Below are positions 43,611 to 54,000 of a stretch of 64,000 nt of DNA, piece after piece. How positions within the stretch are numbered: position 1 is the first letter of the stretch; each line of letters begins with the position of its first letter. The stretch is taken from assembly GCA_905221615.1 (NCBI GenBank), contig CAJNDT010006001.1, positions 124,001 through 188,000 of the forward strand, read 5' to 3'. The position numbers and the translations under genes were made by a program. Below the pieces are notes generated by a model. That model worked only from the letters and a program-made list of their open reading frames with translations. It searched no databases and was not told the DNA's origin. The DNA is from Symbiodinium sp. CCMP2592 (lineage: Eukaryota; Sar; Dinophyceae; Suessiales; Symbiodiniaceae).

Positions 43611-43640
43611 AGGGTTTAGGGTTTAGGGTTTAGGGGGAGC
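43597..43640 (-). repeat. Telomere-like (TTTAGGG)n tract
   Basis: Four to five TTTAGGG units on the + strand directly after a coding-like stretch (DELDQAVW). Confidence 0.75.
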
Positions 43641-43964
43641 TAACAAGGTAAGCTCTTCTTGAACAGTCATGTCGTGATCGTGACTGGCGGGGAAGCTTCT
43701 GGCTTTCGTTGAATGCGTCATGGCACCTGTCTCTTCTCGCATGCTTGTCTGGATTGAGAGGAAGCTGCTGCTGTGGAGCGCAGGAAATGGATTCTCGGAG
43801 AGCAGTTGCCAGGACTGACACACACACACACACAGAGCACACAGCATGGAGATGCAGCTGAGGATTATTTTCCAGACCTACTTTTTCAATTATTTCATTT
43901 TCCGTGACTTGGTCTATTGCTGCTTGGATTCATGAACTTGGACGCGATCGACTGCAGCGCATGC

Positions 43965-44040
43965 CCTAGACCCTAAACCCCGAAACCCGAAACCCCTAAA
44001 CCCCTAACCCCTGAAGCCCTAAACCCCTAAACCCTATGTG
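43965..44040 (+). repeat. Telomere-like (CCCTAAA)n tract
   Basis: CCCTAGACCCTAAACCCC then CCCGAAACCCCTAAACCCC units. Confidence 0.7.
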
Positions 44041-44866
44041 TTGCTTCGCGGGGACGTGTCGGCCTGCCTGAGGTTGGGTCAACAGTCGTGCCCTGCACGG
44101 CCCTGAATATTTGGATCGGGGCCTTCTTCGGCAGATGAACCAACAGGGCAGGCTCGGTCTGCCCCAATATAATTACTATATATCATTTTGTGATATACAT
44201 TTTACATTGTAATATAGCATGTTAGATATGATCTGAACCTCTTTTCGACCTTCATGCTCCTTAAGCCTCCCGTCATCTGCTAGCTGTATTGTACAGAATG
44301 CTGCCATGACATGCGCCTTGAGATCTGTCTCTGGTTGCCGGGTCGTCCCATCCCAGCTTGCCCGCCACCCTTTAACCCTAAACCCTAGACCCTAAACCCA
44401 TCCCAGCTTGCCCGCCACCTTTTGGCATAACCTGTCACCCTGGAGGCTGCTTACGATCTTAGTGCCGGGCTGAGATGGTTGAACGAATGAAGGGTCGGTC
44501 CGGGGACCGCAGTTCCGTAGCAAACGAATGAGGCCGAGACTGACACCATGATCCCAGCCGCGCAGCTCTACAAGGAGCCTATGTCGAGCTTCTGAACTTA
44601 ACTGGGTTTTTGGTAACAGTTTAGTTTTTGTTACCACAACAGGGACATAGTGTTTCTAAATATGGTCTCCTTATTATGGTACCCAGGCTATGGGTTTCCG
44701 GAACTTCCGTTCAAGAGTTCTGGCCAGGAGCTGTCTGCTGACGGCGTCGAATCGTCAGGCCTGAAATTCCAGACCAGACAGTGGGTGGGTTTCCGAAAAT
44801 TGGAGTAGGGTTCCTCTAAAGGGTTACTATAAAGGTACTATAATGGGCTCTGTAAGGGTTTAGAGT

Positions 44867-44962
44867 TTCCGAAAATTCAGGGTACCTTATGTTGGGGTCC
44901 TGATAAGAAGGATCCTACTATTTAGGGTGAGGTATCAGGGTCCCGTATTTTCGGAAACCCCC
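44867..44962. repeat. MITE-like element, family P1
   Basis: GAGTTTCCGAAAATTCAGGG pairs with GTATTTTCGGAAACCCCC. A second left arm, GGGTTTCCGAAAATTGGAG, lies 75 bp upstream. Confidence 0.75.
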
Positions 44963-45164
44963 ATGTGGCATGACTGGCCACGGCGTGCAGAGAGACGATT
45001 TCTGGATCTCAGGCGTGATGTGGTTGCCCACAGTAGGTCACGGTGCATGTCGCTTGGCTCGAAATAACTGTGGTGGGAGCATGCAAGGGCACCAGCGGCA
45101 TAAGTGCAGTTTCGAGCCGGTTTGCAAAAAGGCGGCAGTTGCGGAAGGACCAGGCGGCATACCG

Positions 45165-45279
45165 TAAAGGATCACGGGACTTAGTAACGAGGGGTATAAT
45201 TAGGATAACTATACTTATAGCCCCGATTAAGGTACTTATAACCTTACCTTACTTACTGACTCCCATGAACCTTTAAGTA
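45165..45279. repeat. MITE-like element, family P2, diverged
   Basis: GTAAAGGATCACGGGACTTA pairs with GACTCCCATGAACCTTTAAGTAC. More substitutions than other members. Confidence 0.7.
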
Positions 45280-45359
45280 CTGTACATGAACGCTATCGGA
45301 ACTGAGGCCAGCATCGACTCGACGTGGTGGACCGGATCCGGTCTTTTCTCATGTCATGA

Positions 45360-45416
45360 ACGGTTTACGGTTTAGGGGTTTAGGGTTTAGGGTTTAGGGT
45401 TTAGGGTTTAGGGTAT
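45360..45416 (-). repeat. Telomere-like (TTTAGGG)n tract
   Basis: Seven TTTAGGG units, nearly perfect, reading TTTAGGG on the + strand. Confidence 0.85.
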
Positions 45417-45589
45417 GAGCCTTCTGTACATAAGTCTTCGCGTGCCAGCTCGCCAGTGCAAGCTCCTGCCAGAGGATCGACACTGTGCTGTGTGTAGAAG
45501 TTAACTTGTATTATATTATAGCAAAATGTAGTATATTATAGTGTATGATACTATATTGTAGTATTTTATATTATAGTGTCAATGTGGCT

Positions 45590-45955
45590 GCTCACTTTTG
45601 GACTTTGGACGTCCCGATGGCCACGGAGCATGCAGTGCGAGGTCACATGTTGCCCGAGGCAAAGCCCCAGTCAATGTTCGAGATTGAACTTCCAAAGGAA
45701 GTCGAGATACATTGCGCGTCAAGAGCCAAAACAGCTAAAACGACAAGTTGCAAGAATGGTACCGGAGCCCCTGAGAAGAATCTGAAACCCTCAAACCAGA
45801 GTCAGTCAGAGTCCTCTCTGCTTGTGGAAGGCAGAAGGAGGTCGCTGCCTCCGGCAGCGGGCGCTGGGTTGCAGACACCGCCGGGGGTGAGAAGTGCTCC
45901 CAGCCATTCCGAGCGAAATGGAGCTATAAATCCCCAAACCCCCAAGCCCGGATAG
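45590..45955 (+). CDS. Coding-like open frame, unrecognised
   Basis: Reads VAAHFWTLDVPMATEHAVRG, then LPEAKPQSMFEIELPKEVEI, then a Ser/Lys-rich part, and ends TAG at 45955. It follows an AT-rich patch and has no start codon at the transition, so it may be an exon rather than a gene. No domain is recognised. Confidence 0.22.
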   Translation, partial: AHFWTLDVPMATEHAVRGHMLPEAKPQSMFEIELPKEVEIHCASRAKTAKTTSCKNGTGAPEKNLKPSNQSQSESSLLVEGRRRSLPPAAGAGLQTPPGVRSAPSHSERNGAINPQTPKPG

Positions 45956-46439
45956 AAGCCCCAAAATGCCTTTAATACTTCAGGGCATGTTGAATTGTCG
46001 CAGCACTAGCAAGAGCTCTGTGCTTAGATGCTTCGACAATAGTCGGCCTTAGCGACACAGACATCATGTTCCTACGACCTTTGCAGGTCATTCTGCCTAA
46101 ATCGTCGTAAAACCGGCGTGGAGCATCGCGTGGGATCGTTCGATGCCAGGTCAAAGAGAATGACCATCTTGCATTTCAATGATGTCAGGGACTGAGCCAA
46201 CAAGGTGCTGCTGAGCTCATCCCAGTGGTTCACGCTGCTTGCTTCCCGTTCCGAGACATGACGCTCTGTTGTCCTGATAAACCACATCTAGCATTGGCTG
46301 CGAGTCAATTGTGATTCGGCTTTTGCCGGCACAGGTATACAACGTGGAACCTCGCTCCAAGGAAGTGGCCTCGGAAGTGAGATCATGCTTCAGAGGGTAT
46401 GGTGCCACACGACTTCAGCGGGACTGTAGCGAAAGCCTG

Positions 46440-46545
46440 AAACTCGAAACCCTTGACGCCTAACCCCCAAACCCCTAAACCCCTAGACCCTAAACCCCTA
46501 AACCCCTAAACCCTGAACCCATAGACCCCAAACCCTAAGCCCTAC
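46440..46545 (+). repeat. Telomere-like (CCCTAAA)n tract
   Basis: CCCCTAAA-dominated, about 11 units. Confidence 0.75.
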
Positions 46546-46689
46546 ATTCGAGAATCCACCGGAGGGTGGCCACAGATCAGGAGCCCGTCGGAGGCATCGC
46601 GCGCTTTGTGACACGAATGAAAGAGCTCAAGGCCAGCCCCCCTAGGGTTTAGGGTTTAGGGTTGCAGCCATGCTGCTGAAGATCTATCT

Positions 46690-46794
46690 GGGAGTTTCCG
46701 GAAATAGGGGAACCTTATATAGTACTCTAAATAAATAACAGGATCCTGATTATAAGGATCCCACAAGAAGGTACCCGAATTTTCCGAAACTCCC
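46690..46794. repeat. MITE-like element, family P1, in a CTAT microsatellite
   Basis: GGGAGTTTCCGGAAATAGGG pairs with AATTTTCCGAAACTCCC. The flanks read GATCTATC and ATCTATCT, so a 7-bp ATCTATC duplication is possible, with the right copy running into (CTAT)n. Confidence 0.78.
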
Positions 46795-47125
46795 ATCTAT
46801 CTATCTATCTACCTACCTATCTATCTATATATGTGTTTGTTAATATTTATGTTAGTCACTCATATATCTATATATTTATATATATATATATATACATATG
46901 TGTGTATATGTTCTCAGTCGATGGAGCTGCTGAATAGGGTTTTGTTTATGCCTATCTGTCTGGCGATCTATCGACCTATGTATCTCTCTACCTATCTAAC
47001 TATCTGTGTGTTTATTAATACTTATGTTTTTTTCTAGTGTATATATATACATATATGTGTATATGCATATATGTATATGTATATGCGTTTGCATATGCAT
47101 ATGTATATGTATATGTGTATCTATA

Positions 47126-47168
<43 letters not shown>

Positions 47169-47252
47169 GTGCATGTGTATGTGTATGTGTATGTGTATGT
47201 ATATTGGTATGTATATGTCTATGTATATGTATATGCGTATGTATATGTGCAT

Positions 47253-47303
<51 letters not shown>

Positions 47304-47335
47304 TGTATGTATGTGTATATATCTGTATGTGAGTA
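46795..47335. repeat. Compound CTAT / TATA / TATGTG microsatellite
   Basis: CTAT units to about 46830, TATA runs, then about 290 bp of TATGTGTATG and finally (TA)n at 47262-47300. Open in all six frames because its words lack stop codons. Confidence 0.85.
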
Positions 47336-47538
47336 GTGCTGCAGGCCATCCAGCAGAGTAGCTGTGCAAGCTGTTGTCAGGCCGAGTCGCTAGCTCGAGG
47401 AGAGCACGAGGCACGCAGAAATGAGCTCCTGTTACGGACTATGGTTTAGGGTTTAGTTTAGAGTTTAAGGTTCAAGATTTGCGATGAGAAGGAAGTCTCT
47501 GCAACGGCAAAAGCCTGACTGGAGCTGATCATTCTAAA

Positions 47539-47654
47539 CCCAGAGGCTCCAATGTCCTAGATTTTGTAGGGACTATACCTTAAATCACATTAGGGATTAG
47601 GGATCCTAGTAAAGTTTAAGGAATATTCCTTAATTCAGGGATAGTGGAGTCCCC
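47539..47654. repeat. MITE-like element, family P3
   Basis: CCCAGAGGCTCCAATGTCC pairs with GGGATAGTGGAGTCCCC, more diverged than the other members. Confidence 0.6.
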
Positions 47655-47794
47655 TAAACCCTAAACCCTATAGATCCCGTAAAGGAACCCCAGGTATATT
47701 CCTTGGATATTGGAGCCTCTGAGAAGGCAGTCATCCTCTTCAGCGGAGACGCCTTCAATCCCTCCCTCATGCTGGGCTCTCGATATGGGAGTTT

Positions 47795-47887
47795 CCGAAA
47801 ATTAGGGGTACCTTGTTTTGGGGCCCTATAATAAGGATCCTACTGTTTAGGGTCTATATTAGGGTCCCCTATTTTCCGAAACTCCCA
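47795..47887. repeat. MITE-like element, family P1
   Basis: ATGGGAGTTTCCGAAAATTA pairs with TATTTTCCGAAACTCCCAT. The next DNA is again CTAT-rich. Confidence 0.8.
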
Positions 47888-48854
47888 TATGTATCTATCT
47901 GTCAGTCTGTCTATCTATATGTTCTATATCTACATATTATTGTCGAATTTGTGAGTGGTCGTGTGAGTATGTCAATACATATTCCCTGCACACGAACGTC
48001 CGTGTTTGCAATTCATGTACTTTTGCTTGTCGGGTTTAGCTGTTGCTTCTGCAGCAGACTGACTTTCTGATACTGCCACCATTAGGTGTTGAAGCTGGCA
48101 ATACGAGCATTCTGAGTTTTTCAGTCTGATCGCGTGCTTCCCGATGGGTTTGATGTCTGACTTCTAGGTTTATACTTCCCTACTAACCTGCTGTTTTTTG
48201 ATTCTGCTAATATCTCAGTGCGACGGAAGGCACTGTTTAAATCACAAATTCCAGCTACACTGTCGTGAATTTAGCAGATGGAAACCGACAGAAACCGACG
48301 GACATTCGGTGCAGTATATTCTCTTACCATTGTGTTTTGCTCTCGATACGATCTCGAGCTTCGATGAGCAAAGCTTACTTTTGCCACTAAATCTTCTTCC
48401 CAGGTCCACGACCACGCACGGAAGGTGGAGTTGTTTGACTCTTCTGTGCAAGTATCGAGGAAGAGAACATTGGGCAGGGAAGCGCGTCCAACGGACTCCA
48501 GCCCAGACTTGACTACAAACGCAGTCAAGGTACATGAATGCCCGCAGTGGAATCAGCGCCAGAACCTGGCACTGTCCCCCTCATTCCTTAAGTCCCTTCT
48601 AGAACCCTTATAAGTCCCTTGAAGGAACCCGAAAGTACAAAGCTTAAGGGATATTGAACCCTGTCAGGCACATGGTGCCGGCCTTGAACGCCATAGGCCG
48701 GATGCTTGCTCGCTAGAAGTCAGAAAATGGCCAGGACAAGGCCTTGGTTTGTCAGGTATCCACACGGCCTGCTACGGAAATCATGACTTCGATTTCGGCG
48801 TCGACCAGCTGGAAGAGTCCTGCTCTCTGTCGTTTCTTTCTTGCGGCTTTGAAG

Positions 48855-48957
48855 AACAAACCCTAAACCCAAAACCCACAACCCTAAACCCAAAACCGTA
48901 AACCCAAAACCCACAACCCTAAACCCAAAACCGTAAACCCAAAACCCTAAACCCGGA
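48855..48957 (+). repeat. Telomere-variant tract with ~38-bp higher-order unit
   Basis: The block AACCCTAAACCCAAAACC plus GTAAACCCAAAACCCAC is repeated, so the telomere variants have duplicated as a longer unit. Confidence 0.75.
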
Positions 48958-49129
48958 TGTCATGCGCATGTCGGATCATGCTGTGAACCGCATCAGCTTG
49001 TCTGGCTCAAGACGGGTTTGCCTAGGGAAATGGGAAGTCGTTTCTTTCCTTGGTGCTTCAGAGCCTAATGAGTAAGCCAGAGGCGCTTGCAAGCAGTGTG
49101 CAAGCTTTTTGGGTCCTTCTGTTTGTGAA

Positions 49130-49971
49130 ATGCCTGCCGCAGGTGGTGCTTCAATCACTCAAAAATACACGGATGTGTAAGCCGACGCCTCAGTCGTACA
49201 GTGGAGGGCAGTGAAGTGAACGGAGCGAAGCGCCGTTGAGCTGTGAGGTTTGCAGAGACCGGGCGTTGTCGCCGAGGGCAAGCATGCAACTTCGCCCACT
49301 CCGAAGCAGACCTTCGTCCCCAGCCGGATTTGTACAGCACGCGGCTATGTGCGCAGTTCAGCGCCGGTGGCTGCCGATATGGCCGACGCTGTAGGTTTGC
49401 TCACGGAGAGGCTGAGCTGCGGCCTGTCATCAACGAGGTCCCAGAAGGCCAAAACCAAAAGGGCCGCAGCAGAGGCCGTCAGAGCCAGGGCTACCAAGCC
49501 AATGCTGCTCCGGTTCTTGACGACTTGAGAGAAATGAGACCAGGAGCAGTGAGGCAAGGGCCCAACCTGGGCCCTTGTCAAGGCCACCTCCAAGGACCAG
49601 CCGGCTGGCCCGAAGTGGTTCAGGAAGTGCCCCAGCTCGCGCCTCCAGCGATGCTCGCATCGAGATCACAGACAGACATTCCCATGTTTGTGGGTGAGGA
49701 CTGGACGCGAAGAAGGCCGCCGCGGGCCCCCAGACTGGCCACGGACACAACTTACAACGCTCAGCCTTCGATTTCTGAGCTGCACCCGGCCGTGTACCCT
49801 TTCGCACGGGCCACGACAGAGGGAGTCCGAGTCCCTGCGGATCGCGGCGATTCTCGTCTTCCCGAACTCGCCGCACGTCTCGCAGCTCATGGACTTCCGG
49901 GCAGCCCCGGAAAGGGACAGCACGCGGACCGCCTCTTCCTGGACGACCCGGTCGCTTGGCCTTTCCTTGCT
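49130..49971 (+). CDS. CCCH-type zinc-finger protein (two tandem C-x7-C-x5-C-x3-H fingers)
   Basis: Probable RNA-binding protein. The first finger spans a 67-nt intron: the exon ending ...LKNTRMCK at 49180 (GC donor at 49181) joins at 49248 to give MCKFAETGRCRRGQACNFAH. This fits C-x7-C-x5-C-x3-H. The second finger, LCAQFSAGGCRYGRRCRFAH, begins near 49348 after a linker (SEADLRPQPDLYSTR). A Gly/Arg/Pro-rich tail continues to FLA near 49971, where GTATGTATG gives a GT donor leading into (TA)n. The next intron contains the 8.6-kb LINE. A possible terminal exon lies at about 59020-59158. The upstream exon boundary (near 49130-49143) and the initiator Met are uncertain. Confidence 0.68.
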
Positions 49972-50158
49972 GTATGTATGTATATATATATATATATATA
50001 TATATCTATATATATATATATCTATATATATATATATATATATATACGTATATACGTATACGTAATATATACATATATGGAGTCTGTTTATATGTAAGTA
50101 TATAGGTATGTATGTATGTATGTGTGTATGTGTGTATGCATGTGTGTAATGTGCGTGT
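49972..50158. repeat. (TA)n and TATG/TGTG microsatellite flanking the LINE (5' side)
   Basis: About 90 bp of TA dinucleotides, then GTATGTATGTATGTGTGTATG. It continues on the other side of the LINE at 58740-58960, so it was one tract before insertion. Confidence 0.85.
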
Positions 50159-50229
50159 AAGCATCTCGGCTTAGATGTGAGCGACTGAGACCAAGGGAGG
50201 TCTCGACAGGTAGAAGTAGCTGTGGCTGC

Positions 50230-51009
50230 ATGCAGCCATGGACAAAGATAAGATGGTTGAGGTGGCGGTCCATGGCAGCAACAAAATCCCGCGACTGCCT
50301 GCAAGACTGCTATACAGTGATAGGATTGGCAATTATGTGCGGTATGTGGTGCTGGGCGCTCTTGCACAGCAGTGGAGACGACTCTCACTCACGGCACTGC
50401 GCCACAAGCAACACCGCCTGGACATTCAGTGGAGGTATGCTGGGGCGTTTCAGGTATGGCATGAGGGATGGACCCTCCTTAATGGAGCAGGTAAACTACT
50501 GCTACTTGAGCGCACCCTGCACTTCGATAAACAGTTTGCCCTGGCTTTACTGCACTGTGTTTATCTTTGCCAAGATCCTGACCTGCAGACTTTGGATTGA
50601 AGCCACCCGACAAGGTCGGGTCAGCCCAATGCGAGATCTCAGGAGAACCCTGCGAGGAGCCTTCAGGCTACAGACGAGTGGCTGGACTGGACGCCTGCCG
50701 GGAACCGAGCAGGCACTCAGATTGACCATGTTTCCAACAATTAGTCTGTGCCTGTGTGCTGGGATTGGGATCTACGTGATGGGCATGTTTGTAACACAGG
50801 CGGCCTTGACTCACACGGCCCCTCCTTCGATGCGAATCCAGTGCCCCTGCAAATCATGGCATGCATGTCTGCAGTGCTTTTGTCAGACAATGGGGATTCT
50901 GAGAGCTGGCCTGCAGAGGGAACTTGCCAAGCATATCCCATGTTACAGCTCGTTGGCTCATAGTTGGGGGGCCCATCAGGCCCACAAGGCCTCAACAGAG
51001 GCATCAACC
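50230..51009 (+). other. LINE 5' region with competing open frames
   Basis: Two frames are open. Frame starting 50238 (MDKDKMVEVAVHGSNKIPRL) stops at 50600 and looks protein-like; the frame continuous with ORF1 is Trp/Cys-rich and less natural. Either a small 5' ORF or a 5' UTR precedes the ATG at 51010. Confidence 0.35.
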
Positions 51010-54000
51010 ATGGCTGACTCCTCAGAAGAGATGGAGGAGGTCTGGGTGGAGTGCCCTTCTATGCCCCCGCGACCGCCAAGCCAGGCGCTGGCAGGACCGC
51101 CGCCTCCTCGACCCATCCAGATGGAGCAAGCCTTCGTGCACAGAGTGGCAAGGGCAGTGGCGAGAGAGCTTCCGGGATTCGTTGGGCCGATAATCTGCTA
51201 TGCACCGTGGGATCGCGCGACCTTGACGTCACTCAGAGTGACCCTGGAACCCATGAGAAGCTCCGACCATGGACACCCGAATGTCCTGCGGTGGGGTGCC
51301 AATGGCCCTCGCGAAGACGAGGGTGGTGCAACGGAGGGACCTGCAGCTGAAGACAGGCAGCTGTCTTACATGCTGTCGGCTGCCATTGCAGACACACTTC
51401 TGCGCCGAGGACACCCCACTGAGGTGATCCTCACGCGGCTGGACTCTGACATCGTGGCACCGGACACCAGGGTCCCCATGCTCACGGCCAACATCAGAAG
51501 GATGGCAGCCAATGAGACAGGCGACGAGCTGGCCCTGTGGACAGGAAGCCCTACGGATGATGACACGGGAAACCCCACCGTCATTGGGGAAGCCTTGAAC
51601 CGCAGCCGGTACGCGGGGGGTGGTGGACTCATCCCGCGGGAACATGCGGAGGAGATCACTGCGGAGCTCTGGGCGGATGGCACGCTGGCGGAGCTACTGG
51701 GCGACGAGGCCGAGGACACTGGCTCCACAGGAACGATGATGGCATCGGGCTCAAGCGAACCCTCTACGGCCAGGCCCAGCACCGGGAACTCTGGACCCAG
51801 GCGTGGGAGAAGGGCAAATGCTGATGATGATACGGCGCCTCCTCCGACACCGAAGCCGAAGGCGAACCGCAAGTCGCAGCCTCATTTGCAACGGAGTGTG
51901 ACCAACCTTAGGCAGCATAAGCTATACCACATTGGAACCCCACACAGATCCATCCTCGAACATCCAGCCGTCTCAGGCGCCGACACGAGGACAGTACGTA
52001 ATCTGAAGGGGCCATGCTCTAGGGAGCTTTTCAGGACTATTGGCCGAGGGCGTTGCACAGGGCAAATGGGCCTCGGTCGAAAGTACCTCCAGGATAGCCT
52101 GCCTCTTGAAAGCCTACTGATGACCTTGGGCGACAAAATAAAGAGTGGAGCGGTTCTGCTGAAGAGCCGGTGCATGTACCTGGTACACACTCCAGCAGTG
52201 GGGATTGTCCAATGGCCTGGGAGGTACAGTACCACGACTCTCTGGAAGAACTTGGCACGGGCCTCATTGTCTACCTGCCTGGTGGCACTATGCTTTTTGC
52301 TTGTGTACCACCTGATGAGCCAGGTCTGCCGCATCCTGCTTCTTGCCTACCTGCAGGGTGACCAGCTCAGACCTGACACAGTGATCCTGTCATCCTTCCT
52401 CCTTGTGACTGCGTGTAAGTGCAGACACCTGTTGCACCACAATATGGAGACGTGCCCTCCGAGGTGCACCAACAGAGCTACACTGCCTGCCGTATGCCTC
52501 CCACACGGTCGTATTCTCAGTTCATCTTTGAGCCGCCCAGGTCCCAAGTCCTGGGGTCGTTGCATAAGAGGGAACACAATCTCGCTACGAGTCTCTACTT
52601 TCTTGTTCTACATCATGATCCATACCACAAAGGCCATGCATGCAACGACAGATGCGAGGGTTTGGTTCCCAGAGCACCACTGGAACCAAGAAGCCACATC
52701 TCAGGTCATGACTGACCACAATTGGGCGAAGCATGGTGTTAGCCGCCACTCAGCCCAGGTTCACCCCCCAGGAGTGATTCGGAAGAGAGCGCTCCGCAGA
52801 GCGTACCACAGAGCGACACGGAACCCCTCGGGGCTAACATGGTACCGAGGGCAACAAATGCACTTCAGCCAGCTCTCCTCAGGTGACCCCGGAATGCTCC
52901 CAAGGAGCAAGACGAGGCCCGTCCCCAATAGCAGGGCTCATCGACGACTCAGAGTTATGACTTGGAACACGGGAGGACTCAGCACCACCAAGTACGCTGA
53001 GATCTTGGAATGGCTCGCTGAAGAGACGGACAAAGGCCACCCGGTGGATGTACTGTTCTTACAGGAAACATGCTGGAAACAGGACATGGAGTATGTGACC
53101 ACGCCAACGAACCACAGCCACATCAGCTACCACGTGATCCACTCAGCAGGGCCAGACCGGACTGGGATAATGTGTCTGCTTAGGAAGGGCATGATCCCTG
53201 ACTCGGAAATCCGCCATGTCAGCTGCCTACCAGGTCGGATGCTACACGTGCGGTTGTACTTTGAGGCACCGTTGGACATCCTGGGAATATATCAGTACTC
53301 ATGGAACCCGAGCAAGGTATCCCTTGAGGGCCACAAAGTGACGGCCTTGATCAAGCAACGGCAAAAGGTCTGGAAGCTGACGGAACAATGGCTCCGGACC
53401 GTGCCAAAAAGGCACGGATGTCTCATTGCAGGGGACCTAAACACTCCGGCAATCGAAGAACCCGGCATATGTGGGCCAGGTGTGGTGACACAACAAGTCC
53501 AGCAGAAGGACCAGGAAGCGTTCCAGGACATCCTCCGACTTCATCGCTGCTGCTTGCTGAACACCTGGACGGGTACAGGACTGATGCAGCGAACCTTCAT
53601 CCCCCCGGGTGAGCAGGGTGCTCAGACTGGCACACAGATTGATTTTGTGATCGCCAGGGATGATCTTGCTGATGCTGCAGCCAGGAGAGCCTGCCCCATT
53701 TCGACACCGTTCGAACCCTGCAGTGGTTGCCGACATCGACCAGTCCACGCTTCGATCCCCATGCCCAGGCTGCCCACTAAGCCCAAAGACACCCACATTC
53801 GGCAAAGACCTGCTCAGGTTCAGAAGGCGATGGCTGACCTTCAGAAAAAGGACCACTACCTCCAGCTTGTGGCCCCAGCCTTGGAGATGTGTGCGCCCAC
53901 GGACAGCCTCGACCAGATCCTGCAACAAGGATGGGCCCAGGCCCAACAGAAGGGACATGGCCCCTCGGAGGATGGTGGCCTGGACTCAGCGACACAGACT

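Larger units (their letters stand above)
43641..45589. other. Intergenic or intronic region after the hydrolase
   Basis: Telomere-like tracts at 43965-44040, 44370-44400 and 45360-45416; a P4 half at 44593; a P1 at 44867; a P2 at 45165. A coding-like stretch, TVVGACKGTSGISAVSSRFA near 45068, is the only hint of an exon. Confidence 0.45.
45956..49129. other. Repeat-rich region before the CCCH gene
   Basis: Short minus-strand open frames at 45972-46408 look protein-like but match nothing I know. The rest is telomere-like DNA, P1 and P3 elements and TATG/TATA microsatellites. At 48198-48613 there is open sequence with no domain. Confidence 0.4.

Noticed and set aside
45972-46408. Three overlapping minus-strand open frames resembling a polyprotein fragment
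   Set aside because: No protease, integrase or reverse transcriptase motif can be seen, and each frame is under 75 residues.
46996-47361. Six-frame open reading through about 300 bp
   Set aside because: It is a TATGTG/TATA microsatellite that lacks stop codons by composition.
48985-49012. TGGCTCAAG, matching the end of the dinoflagellate spliced leader
   Set aside because: Only nine bases match, and the preceding CCGTAGCCATTT part of the leader is absent.
50540-52640. Membrane-like helices in the continuous LINE frame
   Set aside because: The hydrophobic stretches coincide with regions where a neighbouring frame looks like the real coding frame, so they are probably frame artefacts.
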